Assembly (NCBI GenBank): GCA_965262565.1
Contig: CBDHFQ010000040.1
Location: forward strand, 1-15,052
Length of the DNA: 15,052 nucleotides
Source of the DNA: CBDHFQ01 sp965262565
Lineage (GTDB): Bacteria; Bacteroidota; Bacteroidia; J057
Reading direction: 5' to 3'
Every line of letters begins with the position of its first letter. Position 1 is the stretch's first letter. The position numbers and the translations under genes are program-made. Positions 7,003-14,526 of the stretch are shown here, piece after piece. Under the pieces are notes generated by a model. The model searched no databases, was not told the origin of the DNA, and was given only the letters and a program-made list of their open reading frames with translations.

Positions 7003-7878
7003 TCTTTCAATTTTGATCATCCTGTCTTTCCCATGAATATCCTGCTTAAGGAAGACCTTACCTATAATCTTTTCACCTATTAGATTTGTCAGTTTTTCTC
7101 CCATTAATTCGTGAATCTCCATATATATTACTCCATGAGGTGTGAGCCAATATGGAGCCCATCGAAGAATCTGCTTATAAAATATCAAAGGATCTTCATC
7201 AGGGACAAATAATGCACTAGCCGGCTCAAAATGTTTTACATGGATATCTATTTCTTCCCTTTCGGCCATAGGGACATATGGAGGATTGCTCACAATAATA
7301 TCCAATGAATGAAATGTGTTTTCCTTAGCTTTAAACAGATCTATCTGCTGGAACTCAACATCTGTCTCATATATATTGGCATTTTCTTTTGCTATAGCTA
7401 TAGCTTCCTGACTTATATCTAATCCAAAGGCGGTAACTCTACCCTTTCGAGCAGTAAATTCTTTTGTTAGGGTAATAGGGATACATCCACTCCCTGTTCC
7501 TATATCAAGTATTCGTACTTCTTTTTTTCCTTTAGCCTGGTCAAGGTCGGTTAATACCCATTGGACCAATTCCTCTGTCTCTCCTCTGGGAATTAACACC
7601 CCTTTTCTTACCTTAAATGCTCTACCAAAAAAATATCCCTCCCCTAAAACATATTGAATGGGCTCTCCTTTTTGTAGTCTTTCTATGGCCTCTTGTATGC
7701 GATCAAATTTATTTTTTGAAATGCGATAAGAAGGATCTGCTTTCCAGATATAAGAAGGGACTGAAATTATTGATTCCCCCAGCCACGTTAATATGGTGTT
7801 AATTTCCCGATCAGGATATAAATTAGCTAACCTTTTTGCATTTTCTTTCATTAACGTACGAAGCAGAAGATCTTCCAT
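6970..7878 (-). CDS. prmC: Peptide chain release factor N5-glutamine methyltransferase PrmC (HemK)
   Basis: The 302-residue protein methylates the glutamine of the GGQ motif of release factors RF1 and RF2, using SAM, which raises termination efficiency. An N-terminal helical release-factor-binding domain (about 1-75) ends in the hallmark GEPIQYVLGEGYFFG (71-85), followed by VLIPRGETEELV (94-105). The Rossmann methyltransferase domain has SAM motif I, DIGTGSG (125-131), and the substrate-binding NPPY (198-201) followed by VP. The family consensus in the hairpin is usually IPRPETE; here the second proline is a glycine. The C-terminus runs about ten residues beyond the usual end (NKPIEEESN) and overlaps the small convergent ORF. 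The ATG at 7878 gives the normal length; no Shine-Dalgarno is visible. Confidence 0.95.
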   Translation of the reverse strand: MEDLLLRTLMKENAKRLANLYPDREINTILTWLGESIISVPSYIWKADPSYRISKNKFDRIQEAIERLQKGEPIQYVLGEGYFFGRAFKVRKGVLIPRGETEELVQWVLTDLDQAKGKKEVRILDIGTGSGCIPITLTKEFTARKGRVTAFGLDISQEAIAIAKENANIYETDVEFQQIDLFKAKENTFHSLDIIVSNPPYVPMAEREEIDIHVKHFEPASALFVPDEDPLIFYKQILRWAPYWLTPHGVIYMEIHELMGEKLTNLIGEKIIGKVFLKQDIHGKDRMIKIERLNKPIEEESN

Positions 7879-8075
7879 ATGATCATTTAACTAGGGTATT
7901 AGAAAGAGAGATTGTATTTTAAGTGGATAATTGCTGAAGGAGCAAATGTTCTCTCGAAGTTGGGCATAAAATTTGTAAATAATTAATGCATTCAATAACA
8001 AAATTTCTAAGTGGATGTATAAGCGTTAAAGGGCCTATGAAGCATTATTGACTTAACCAAGATTCTAATTGATTT

Positions 8076-8939
8076 ATGAAGTACAAGTGGATTAGTTTAG
8101 GTGCATTTTCGGCGTTGTTATTCAGTGCATTTGCATCTTTCGCCCAACAACACCATGTACGGGAAGAAGATCACTTTTGGAGAAGAAGGATCGTCACCCG
8201 AATTGACCTGATAGAAAAAATTAACCAACCATTAGTTCATCACGCTTCCACCTATTATAGTGATGATAGTGAATATCCCGAAACAAATGGCATCGTCTCA
8301 TCTTTGATCAATGGGGTCAAAGAAGGTAAATTTGCTGCTTATGATCCAGATAAGCCTTCCAAAGCTTTCACTTATGAGGAATTAGTGGAACGTATGGCAG
8401 AATTTGAACAATCTCTTTATGCTGAAGAAGAAGAACTTGAGGAGGAAGAAGAAGTGATAAATGATGATTTCGGAGAGGAAGAATGGGATTTTGATGATTG
8501 GAATGATGGCGATTGGGAAGAAACCAATGGAGCTACTGCGGGAGCTGAAGAAAGTTATGCAGATCAACCTCTACCTGATCTTGGCCCTTATGAACAGGTT
8601 ATTCATATGATTGAAGATTGGATCTTTGATAAAGGAACATCTCAAATGATTCAGCAACCGAAGATGTTTGAAATCATTTGGTCAGATCCTTCAGAAGTAT
8701 TGCCTGAAAAGGTATTATGTCGATTCAAGTGGCAGGATGTGGAGGATCAACTGGAGCAAACTCAGTGGAAAAATCGCTTTAATGATGCTGAAACCCGTAC
8801 CATTAAAGAAGTAATAGCCATGAGAATATTTCATGGTATCATCGTAGAGGTAGGGGGCCAACCTGTAGCTACCTTAACTGAAGCTGAACGCAGACGCCTC
8901 GAAATTGTAGAATTTGAGCATAACCTTTGGAGCTATTAA
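8076..8939 (+). CDS. gldN: GldN/PorN-family type IX secretion protein with acidic insert
   Basis: The 287-residue product begins with a signal peptide (1-23, ending SFA before QQ). Residues 28-55 (VREEDHFWRRR, then RIDLIEKINQPL) match the GldN core, as do GVKEGKFAAYDP (80-91), the EDWIFDKGTSQM segment (180-191), the FKWQDVEDQLEQTQWKNRFNDA region (217-238) and the C-terminal FEHNLWSY, close to the FEHDMWNY end of Flavobacterium johnsoniae GldN as I recall it. GldN is a periplasmic part of the type IX secretion and gliding machinery that forms rings with the lipoprotein GldK. Between the two conserved parts lies a strongly acidic, tryptophan-bearing insert (116-163; runs of Glu, then WDFDDWNDGDWEE). 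Normally gldN follows gldK-gldL-gldM, but here prmC (opposite strand) and an SDR gene flank it. It may be a paralogue or a relocated single copy; the window cannot tell. Confidence 0.85.
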   Translation: MKYKWISLGAFSALLFSAFASFAQQHHVREEDHFWRRRIVTRIDLIEKINQPLVHHASTYYSDDSEYPETNGIVSSLINGVKEGKFAAYDPDKPSKAFTYEELVERMAEFEQSLYAEEEELEEEEEVINDDFGEEEWDFDDWNDGDWEETNGATAGAEESYADQPLPDLGPYEQVIHMIEDWIFDKGTSQMIQQPKMFEIIWSDPSEVLPEKVLCRFKWQDVEDQLEQTQWKNRFNDAETRTIKEVIAMRIFHGIIVEVGGQPVATLTEAERRRLEIVEFEHNLWSY

Positions 8940-8960
8940 TAGTCTCTTTTGGGAAAATAT

Positions 8961-8984
8961 GAATAAGCTATAAATAGCTTATTC
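8961..8984 (+). terminator. Perfect 10-bp hairpin after gldN
   Basis: GAATAAGCTA (8961-8970), a TAAA loop, and TAGCTTATTC (8975-8984) form a perfect stem 21 bases past the gldN stop codon. No T-tract follows on the plus strand, so it is either a weak terminator or a 3'-end stabilising hairpin; the stronger terminator comes at 9107. Confidence 0.45.
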
Positions 8985-9106
8985 AGCTTCTAACTCTTAT
9001 ATGTTGATTACAAAAATTTTATTATAGTCATTAGAGACCGAAGCTAATATGAGGAAAGCTTGGCATTAGTACTATAGAGACATTCATCTGAATTAATTTG
9101 ACTCAG

Positions 9107-9140
9107 CAAGGCAGACTTTCGGTCTGCCTTGACTTTTTTT
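9107..9140 (+). terminator. Strong rho-independent terminator upstream of the SDR gene
   Basis: A perfect 10-bp GC-containing stem (CAAGGCAGAC at 9107-9116 with GTCTGCCTTG at 9122-9131), a TTTCG loop and a run of seven T (9134-9140) give a textbook plus-strand terminator. It lies 167 bases past gldN and only 27 bases before the next start codon, so it either ends gldN-region transcripts or acts as an attenuator in the SDR leader. Confidence 0.85.
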
Positions 9141-9160
9141 ATATATTTATCCTCAATTTG
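9129..9160 (+). promoter_or_regulatory. Candidate promoter of the SDR-lipoprotein-glycosyltransferase cluster
   Basis: TTG at 9129-9131, the last bases of the terminator stem, is followed after 21 bases by TCAATTTG (9153-9160), one mismatch from TAnnTTTG. With the usual distance, transcription would begin at about 9167, directly before the ATG at 9168, giving a leaderless or nearly leaderless mRNA. This rests on motif matching and spacing alone. Confidence 0.4.
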
Positions 9161-9167
9161 ATTGATT

Positions 9168-9956
9168 ATGCAATTACAACTGCGAGGAAAGAGAGCTATG
9201 GTTTGTGGCAGCACACAAGGGATAGGTCATGCTGCAGCAATAGAACTTGCCGAACTTGGGGCGGAGGTCATCCTTGTAGCCAGAAGAGAGGATGCATTAA
9301 AAGATGTCTTACAATCCTTACCTACCCCATTCGGTCAGCAACATCATTTTATTGTAGCAGATTTTAATGAACCGGAGGTTTTAGCTGGGAGAGTCAAGGT
9401 TTATGTAGATAATCATCGTCCGATTCACATTCTGGTCAATAATACGGGTGGACCGCCAGGAGGTCCCATATTAGAAGCAGAGGTAGAAGCCTTTTTCAAA
9501 GCTTATCGAATGCATTTAGCTTGTAATCATTTACTTGTACAGGCATTAGCTCCTGGAATGAAAGAAGCTCAATATGGAAGAATTATCCAGATCATTTCTA
9601 TTTCGGTGAAAGAACCTATCCCAGGTCTGGGGGTCTCAAATACTACGCGTGGAGCAGTTGCTAGTTGGGCAAAAACGCTGTCTAAAGAATTAGCCCCTTT
9701 CGGTATTACGGTAAATAATGTACTTCCTGGATTTACGGAAACGCAAAGACTTTTCAGCTTAATAGAAGCTGAAGCAGCTTCCAAGGGAGTTTCTGTGGAA
9801 GAAATATCAGCACTTAAGAAATCTTCTGTACCTGCAAAGCGATTTGCGAAATCGGAGGAAGTGGCTTACCTTATTGCTTTTCTGGCATCTTCTTCTGCCT
9901 CATATATAAATGGAGTAAGTATTCCCATAGATGGAGGTAGAATTAGTTGTATATAA
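9168..9956 (+). CDS. Atypical short-chain dehydrogenase/reductase lacking the YxxxK pair
   Basis: The 262-residue protein has the SDR Rossmann fold: dinucleotide loop GSTQGIG (14-20), NNTGG (91-95), and a C-terminus ending in a normal SDR strand (GVSIPIDGG). The active site is unusual. The helix that normally carries YxxxK reads SNTTR (157-161) before GAVASWAKTL, so Tyr becomes Ser157 and Lys becomes Arg161; the tetrad Asn position is His116. Ser144/Ser146 (ISIS) remain near the expected catalytic Ser. This matches my memory of the beta-ketoacyl-reductase-like SDR subgroup that lacks a perfect tetrad, so it is probably a subgroup trait rather than damage. The substrate is unknown. ATG 9168 is preferred over the in-frame TTG at 9162, which adds two residues. 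The lipoprotein-like gene follows after 10 bases, suggesting an operon. Confidence 0.9.
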   Translation: MQLQLRGKRAMVCGSTQGIGHAAAIELAELGAEVILVARREDALKDVLQSLPTPFGQQHHFIVADFNEPEVLAGRVKVYVDNHRPIHILVNNTGGPPGGPILEAEVEAFFKAYRMHLACNHLLVQALAPGMKEAQYGRIIQIISISVKEPIPGLGVSNTTRGAVASWAKTLSKELAPFGITVNNVLPGFTETQRLFSLIEAEAASKGVSVEEISALKKSSVPAKRFAKSEEVAYLIAFLASSSASYINGVSIPIDGGRISCI

Positions 9957-9966
9957 TTGATGATAT

Positions 9967-10551
9967 ATGGATAGCTTAACATATAAATGCTTACCTAAGC
10001 CTTTGGTAATCATTATCTATCTTTTTACGATGGGCCTATTTTTTGCTTGCGAATCTATGGACCTAGCTTTTATCAATAAGATGAAGCGATTCGAGCCTCA
10101 GTGGATGACTTTGAGTGAGGAGTTAACTTTTTTAGATCGAAATCTCAATATTTCTGCTAACCGATACCAAAGGGATTTGGAACTTATAGAGCAAAAAATG
10201 GAGGTTAGAAATACAAGAAGTCAAAAAGTATTAGATCAAAGGGCTGACTTAAAAAGCCTCATATTGGAGAGAGATCGCATACAAACAGAATTTGATGCAT
10301 TAAAGGAAACTTTTACAGCAAAAGTCTACGAATTTAACGAGTGGCAGAATCAGGTGATGAAGAATAATCTAAGCCTGGAGGATGCTGAGAGGGATTTTAC
10401 ACTATTCCAGGAAGAATATAATATTCTGGGAGGACAAGCCAGTAAATTGAGAGATGAATTACTAACCAACCTAACTTCTCATAATGTAATTTTACGTCAA
10501 CTATCGGAACAGCTTAAAATGTATACGAATTTCGATATTGTCCCAAAATAA
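9967..10551 (+). CDS. Coiled-coil protein with lipoprotein-like signal
   Basis: The family of this 194-residue product is not recognised. Residues 11-27 are hydrophobic and end in GLFFAC, giving a lipobox-like Cys28; the -3 residue is Phe, so lipid attachment is likely but not certain. The rest (about 45-185) is almost wholly charged helix without proline until the last residues, with heptad-like spacing (LELIEQKMEVRNTRSQKVLD, then DLKSLILERDRIQTEFDALK), that is, two or three long coiled-coil helices. The mature protein would be a periplasmic or surface-tethered rod or oligomer. It lies 10 bases after the SDR gene and 33 bases before the glycosyltransferase gene, both on the same strand. It may be an envelope scaffold, but no function can be read from the sequence. 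Confidence 0.75.
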   Translation: MDSLTYKCLPKPLVIIIYLFTMGLFFACESMDLAFINKMKRFEPQWMTLSEELTFLDRNLNISANRYQRDLELIEQKMEVRNTRSQKVLDQRADLKSLILERDRIQTEFDALKETFTAKVYEFNEWQNQVMKNNLSLEDAERDFTLFQEEYNILGGQASKLRDELLTNLTSHNVILRQLSEQLKMYTNFDIVPK

Positions 10552-10584
10552 TTTGATTTTTTTGTCGGTAGCTACTGTTTAGAT

Positions 10585-11655
10585 GTGCACGATTCCAATT
10601 TAAAAAAACCTGTCTTGCTTTGTGCGTATCCGCGCCAGACTACGTTTATCAAGAAAGATCTGGAGATTTTTCGAGTTTCCTTTGATGTCCGGTCACACGC
10701 ATTTGATGCGAAAAAAAAGTCGCTTACTTTTCTACGCTTTATTTCTCAAACTTTTTTTCTTCTTCAACATATTTGGAAGGCTCAAATTATTGTTTGCGAG
10801 TTCTCGGGATATCATTCCTTTTTACCTGCCCTTTTCGGTAGATGGCGTAAGCTCCCTGTACTTATCATCTCTGCGGGAACGGATTGTGTGGCGTTTCCTT
10901 CTATTCATTATGGTAATTTTGCTAAGGGATTAATGGGGCGATTCACCAAAAAGTCATTTCAACTGTGTACTCATATTTCTCCAGTACATGGTAGCTTGAT
11001 TTATCGTGAGGATACTTATTATCCTGAAACCCCACCTTATCAAGGTATATATCATTTTGTTCCCGGACTTCAAACTGCTTATACGATGATTCCCTATGGG
11101 TTTGATCCTGAGAAATGGTATCCTAAAGGTCCTAAAGAACCAAATTCGTTTATCACTGTAGCATATATTATAGATGAAAGACGATTTATTCTTAAGGGGA
11201 TCGATATGATTATACAGGTAGCGCATAGATTTCCTTCATGTACTTTTAGTGTAGTTGGGTATAAGTACGACTTTGCTGGAGAAATACCTGCCAATGTACG
11301 GCTAATTGGTCCTACTCCTAATAAAGATATTTTGCCCCTGTATCAATCCCATGAATTCTATCTGCAATTGTCTATTTCTGAGGGTCATCCTAATGCAATC
11401 TGCGAAGCGATGCTATGTGGATGTATTCCCATCGGTTCTGATGTTACGGCCATTCCAGATATCATAGGAGATACGGGTTTTATTGTGGCCAAGAGAGATA
11501 TTGACTCATTGGAGGCCAGCATTCGGAAGGCAATAGATAGCCCTAAAGTAGCGCTCTCAAGTAAAGCGAGAAGAAGAATCTCTCAATATTATACTTATGA
11601 GCGGAGAAAGAGCGAAATGTTAGTATTACTTAATTCTTTAATTGAACAAAGCTGA
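10585..11655 (+). CDS. GT-B glycosyltransferase, family 4-like
   Basis: The 356-residue protein looks like a retaining GT-B glycosyltransferase of the GT4 type. The C-terminal domain holds the donor-site motif EGHPNAICEA, with Glu266 and Glu274 in EX7E spacing, followed by MLCGCIPIGSD. Before it come the usual KGID helix (204-207), FSVVGYKYD (221-229) and RLIGPTPNKDILPLY (239-253). The N-terminal acceptor domain is less conserved and has hydrophobic segments (FISQTFFLLQHIW, then IIVCEF) but no clear membrane helix. The start is a GTG at 10585: the frame is closed upstream by the stop of the preceding gene and no ATG lies near it. It probably transfers a sugar to an envelope or secreted glycan, and its link with the upstream SDR and lipoprotein-like genes suggests an envelope role. 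Donor and acceptor cannot be told. Confidence 0.88.
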   Translation: MHDSNLKKPVLLCAYPRQTTFIKKDLEIFRVSFDVRSHAFDAKKKSLTFLRFISQTFFLLQHIWKAQIIVCEFSGYHSFLPALFGRWRKLPVLIISAGTDCVAFPSIHYGNFAKGLMGRFTKKSFQLCTHISPVHGSLIYREDTYYPETPPYQGIYHFVPGLQTAYTMIPYGFDPEKWYPKGPKEPNSFITVAYIIDERRFILKGIDMIIQVAHRFPSCTFSVVGYKYDFAGEIPANVRLIGPTPNKDILPLYQSHEFYLQLSISEGHPNAICEAMLCGCIPIGSDVTAIPDIIGDTGFIVAKRDIDSLEASIRKAIDSPKVALSSKARRRISQYYTYERRKSEMLVLLNSLIEQS

Positions 11656-11679
11656 TAAAAGGGATAGGAGATTTTCCCA

Positions 11680-12381
11680 TTGGTACGAATTCTTCAACTA
11701 CATTTAGAAGAGAATACGATACCACTTAAATGGATAGTGTTGCTATTCAATAACCTTCGAACTTTATTCAAAGGGCAGGAGGTGTTTGTGGTAGCTGATT
11801 TATGTTGATACCCAGTAGAAGGAAGCAACAAGATATAAACGGCTCCCGATATTATGATCGCTTTTGGGAGACCTGACAAAGATTGACTTTTCTATAAGCA
11901 ATGGGAGGAAGAAGGAATTGCTCCTCAAATTGTTATAGAGGTATTAACTCCTGGCAATACTACTTATGAAATGCTTCGTAAACATATCTTTTATCAAATG
12001 AATGGGGTAGAGGAGTATATCATTATTGACCCAGATCAGGAAGCTTTTTTCATCTATGAGCGAAGTGGAGCACATGTAGCTTTGTTACAGGATACAGAAT
12101 TGTGGCAAAGCCCCAGCGCTAAGATTTGGTTGGCAGGAGAAGAGGGGAAACTGAAAGCGTACCAACCAGATAAATCACCGTTTAAATCCTATGAGGATAT
12201 TCAAAGTGAGAATCAACAATTGCAACAATAGAGACTACAAATTGAGGTGGAGAAAAAGGAGATTATTAAGAAGTCTGTGTTAAAACTCCATCAGTAGGGA
12301 ATGCCCATTCGAGAAATTGCTGCCTTTTATGACATGGAAGAGTCAATGATTAATTCCCTGATAGCTGAAAAAAGTAAGTGA
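11680..12381 (+). pseudogene. Uma2-family (DUF820) putative endonuclease, pseudogene with five in-frame stops
   Basis: One continuous frame reads as a Uma2-family protein from about 11680 to the TGA at 12379-12381. Recognisable blocks are ENTIPLKWIVLLFNNL, VFVVADLC*YPVEGSNKI*, TAPDIMIAFGRPDKD*LFYKQWEE, GIAPQIVIEVLTPGNT, FYQMNGVEEYIIIDPD and a C-terminal coil plus helix (GMPIREIAAFYDME). Stops interrupt it at 11806 (TGA), 11836 (TAA), 11884 (TGA), 12229 (TAG) and 12295 (TAG), and no proper start codon remains. The longest surviving stretch is 11971-12231. The PD-(D/E)XK-like core (Asp in APD, Glu in VIEV) survives on either side of a stop. Four of the five stops fit single G:C to A:T changes (TGG, CGA and two CAG codons). 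No frameshift is seen over about 700 bases. Uma2 genes are often multicopy in Bacteroidota and Cyanobacteria; their role is uncertain. Confidence 0.85.
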
Positions 12382-12590
12382 TTTTCTATTGCGATTTGTA
12401 TTCTCAATAATCATTTGATCTATTCCTCCGCCAAGCTGACCACTAAGGACTTCTAGCTACCCAAACAGGAAAGCTTTCTAAGAATTGAGATAAAAAAGGA
12501 TGAAATTGACCGCTTGAAATGTTAATTTAGAGGGACAATTTTATTTTTCGAAATATCGTATCTAATTAAATTACCTTAACACACCACGGT
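12382..12590. other. Intergenic region upstream of the phosphohexomutase gene
   Basis: No gene is supported in these 209 bases. A short frame at 12481-12525 reads RIEIKKDEIDRLKC before a stop and resembles a Uma2-type C-terminal coil, so it may be a second small remnant. TACCTTAA at 12572-12579 is a poor -7 match. Confidence 0.4.
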
Positions 12591-14330
12591 ATGATTGCAA
12601 TAGATCCTCATATACAGGAAAAAGCGCACCAATGGCTCAACAGTAACCTTAAAGAAGAAGAGAAAGATGAGATTCGCCGCATGCTCGAGAGTGAAGACAG
12701 TACACAAATCGTAGATGCTTTTTACAAAGATTTGGAATTTGGGACAGGTGGATTACGCGGAATTATGGGCATTGGCTCAAATCGCATTAATCGCTACACC
12801 ATTGGAATGGCGACCCAAGGATTAGCTAATTATCTCTTAAAGACTTTTCCTGCTCAAGATATCAAAGTGGCCATTGCTTATGACAGCAGAAATAACAGTT
12901 CCTTTTTTGGTGAAGTAACTGCTTCTGTTTTTTCTGCTAATGGTATCCATGTTTATTTATTCAAGGCATTACGCCCTACGCCAGAATTATCCTTTGCTGT
13001 AAGAACCCTTGGATGTAAAGCTGGCGTTGTCCTTACGGCTTCTCACAATCCTAAAGAATATAATGGCTATAAAGCTTATTGGGGAGATGGGGCCCAAGTA
13101 ATTTCTCCTCACGACAAGAACATCATTGCTGAAGTACAGAAGATCCAAAGTATTGATGATGTCAAATTCGAAAAAAATGAGGCCATTGTTTCTTATATAG
13201 ATGAGGAGATTGACAAGCCTTATTTAGATGCCATTGAGACGAATGTACTTGATAAAGCATTGATAGAGCGCCAGAAAGATCTTGGCATTGTATTTTCTCC
13301 TATTCATGGGACTGGTATTACGATGGTTCCTCCTATTCTGGAGAGAATCGGCTTTAGTAATGTTACTGTAGTAGAGGAGCAAGCTGAGCCCAATGGCAAT
13401 TTTCCTACTGTAGTATATCCCAATCCAGAGGAATCTGAGGCGATGACGCTGGCTTTGGAAAAGGCTAAAGAATTATCTGCTGATTTGGTCATGGGAACGG
13501 ATCCGGATTCGGATAGAGTTGGAATTGGAGTGAAGAATCATCATGGAGAATGGCAATTACTTAACGGTAATCAAACAGCCACTTTATTGATATATTACCT
13601 CCTCAAGCAGTGGCAGGAAAAAGGGAAATTAAATGGTAAGCAATATATTGTTAGTACCATCGTGACGACTGATTTGTTAGATAAGATGGCTGCCAAGTTC
13701 GATGTAGAAGCTTATAATACCCTTACAGGCTTTAAGTATATCGCTGCCTTACTCAATAAGTTTGAAGGAGAGAAAGAGTTCATCGGAGGGGGAGAGGAAA
13801 GTTATGGATATCTAGTCAATGATTTTGTCAGAGACAAGGATGCCATCATTTCATGCGCCATGATTGCCGAAATGGTAGCCTATGCCAAGGATCAAGGGCT
13901 AAGCTTATTTGACATGCTAATGGAAATTTACGAAGAATATGGAATGTTCCGAGAGCATTTGATTTCTATTAAGAAAGCTGGGAAAGCAGGGGCAGAAGAA
14001 ATCCAGCAAATGATGGCTTCCCTGCGTGCAAATCCTCCAAAATCTATTCAAGGTTCTCCTGTGGTAAAGATTTGCGATTATAAGAGTGGAAAAGCCTTAG
14101 AAACAGCTACTGGAACAGAATCAGTGCTAGAATTTCCTTCGTCTAATGTTTTACAATTCTTTACGGAAGACGGAACTAAAGTTTCAGCTAGACCATCCGG
14201 AACTGAACCAAAAATTAAATTTTACTTTAGTGTTCAAGCTCCTTTGGAAGATAAAGCTGACTTTGATATGGTGTACCAACAATTAGGAGATAAGATTGAG
14301 GGAATTATTGAAGAGATGGAGTTAAAGTAA
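12591..14330 (+). CDS. Phospho-sugar mutase (phosphoglucomutase/phosphomannomutase)
   Basis: The 579-residue protein belongs to the alpha-D-phosphohexomutase superfamily and has the length of the PgcA-like, PGM2-like group. Four domains can be followed by their loops: FGTGGLRGIMG (50-60) near the N-terminus; the phosphoserine loop TASHNPKEYNGYK (149-161) with Ser151; the metal loop GTDPDSDR (302-309) with Asp304, Asp306 and Asp308; the sugar-binding loop GGGEESYG (399-406) with Glu402 and Ser404; and the phosphate-binding loop RPSGTEPKIKF (534-544). It interconverts hexose 1- and 6-phosphates, feeding glycogen and nucleotide-sugar synthesis. Glucose or mannose preference cannot be fixed from these motifs, though the length favours glucose or mixed specificity. 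The ATG at 12591 gives the usual N-terminal helix. It stands alone: a pseudogene lies upstream and a convergent gene downstream. Confidence 0.95.
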   Translation: MIAIDPHIQEKAHQWLNSNLKEEEKDEIRRMLESEDSTQIVDAFYKDLEFGTGGLRGIMGIGSNRINRYTIGMATQGLANYLLKTFPAQDIKVAIAYDSRNNSSFFGEVTASVFSANGIHVYLFKALRPTPELSFAVRTLGCKAGVVLTASHNPKEYNGYKAYWGDGAQVISPHDKNIIAEVQKIQSIDDVKFEKNEAIVSYIDEEIDKPYLDAIETNVLDKALIERQKDLGIVFSPIHGTGITMVPPILERIGFSNVTVVEEQAEPNGNFPTVVYPNPEESEAMTLALEKAKELSADLVMGTDPDSDRVGIGVKNHHGEWQLLNGNQTATLLIYYLLKQWQEKGKLNGKQYIVSTIVTTDLLDKMAAKFDVEAYNTLTGFKYIAALLNKFEGEKEFIGGGEESYGYLVNDFVRDKDAIISCAMIAEMVAYAKDQGLSLFDMLMEIYEEYGMFREHLISIKKAGKAGAEEIQQMMASLRANPPKSIQGSPVVKICDYKSGKALETATGTESVLEFPSSNVLQFFTEDGTKVSARPSGTEPKIKFYFSVQAPLEDKADFDMVYQQLGDKIEGIIEEMELK

Positions 14331-14460
14331 TTTTCAAATAAATACGTTTGATATTTACCAGATGCTATGAATCTAATCGTAATCAAAGCTTTTTAAAACT
14401 ATATCGATCAAGGTTAGACCATGTGTAATTGAGGTTAAACCAATGATTATGATAATAGAG

Positions 14461-14495
14461 AAACGCCATGAAGTATAAATCTTCATGGCGTTTTT
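14461..14495 (+). terminator. 13-bp hairpin terminator, probably bidirectional
   Basis: AAACGCCATGAAG (14461-14473) and CTTCATGGCGTTT (14481-14493) form a perfect 13-bp stem with a TATAAAT loop, ending in five T on the plus strand (14491-14495). It lies 130 bases past the phosphohexomutase stop and 31 bases past the stop of the convergent susD-like gene. On the minus strand only TTTCTCT follows, so it is stronger in the plus direction but can serve both. Confidence 0.85.
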
Positions 14496-14526
14496 GTGTT
14501 AAAGGCTGTATGAAAGCCCCAAAGAC

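Noticed and set aside
9098..9367. TTG-started plus-strand ORF of 89 codons across the SDR start
   Set aside because: It reads through the terminator hairpin and T-tract and lies in another frame of the SDR gene; it is a shadow.
10622..10933. 103-codon plus-strand ORF inside the glycosyltransferase gene
   Set aside because: It lies out of frame within a well-supported gene and its composition is what frame-shifted AT-rich coding DNA gives.
11680..12381. Stop-codon reassignment or programmed read-through in the Uma2 frame
   Set aside because: All three stop codons occur inside it, and the same three codons end intact genes in this window; ordinary pseudogene decay is simpler.
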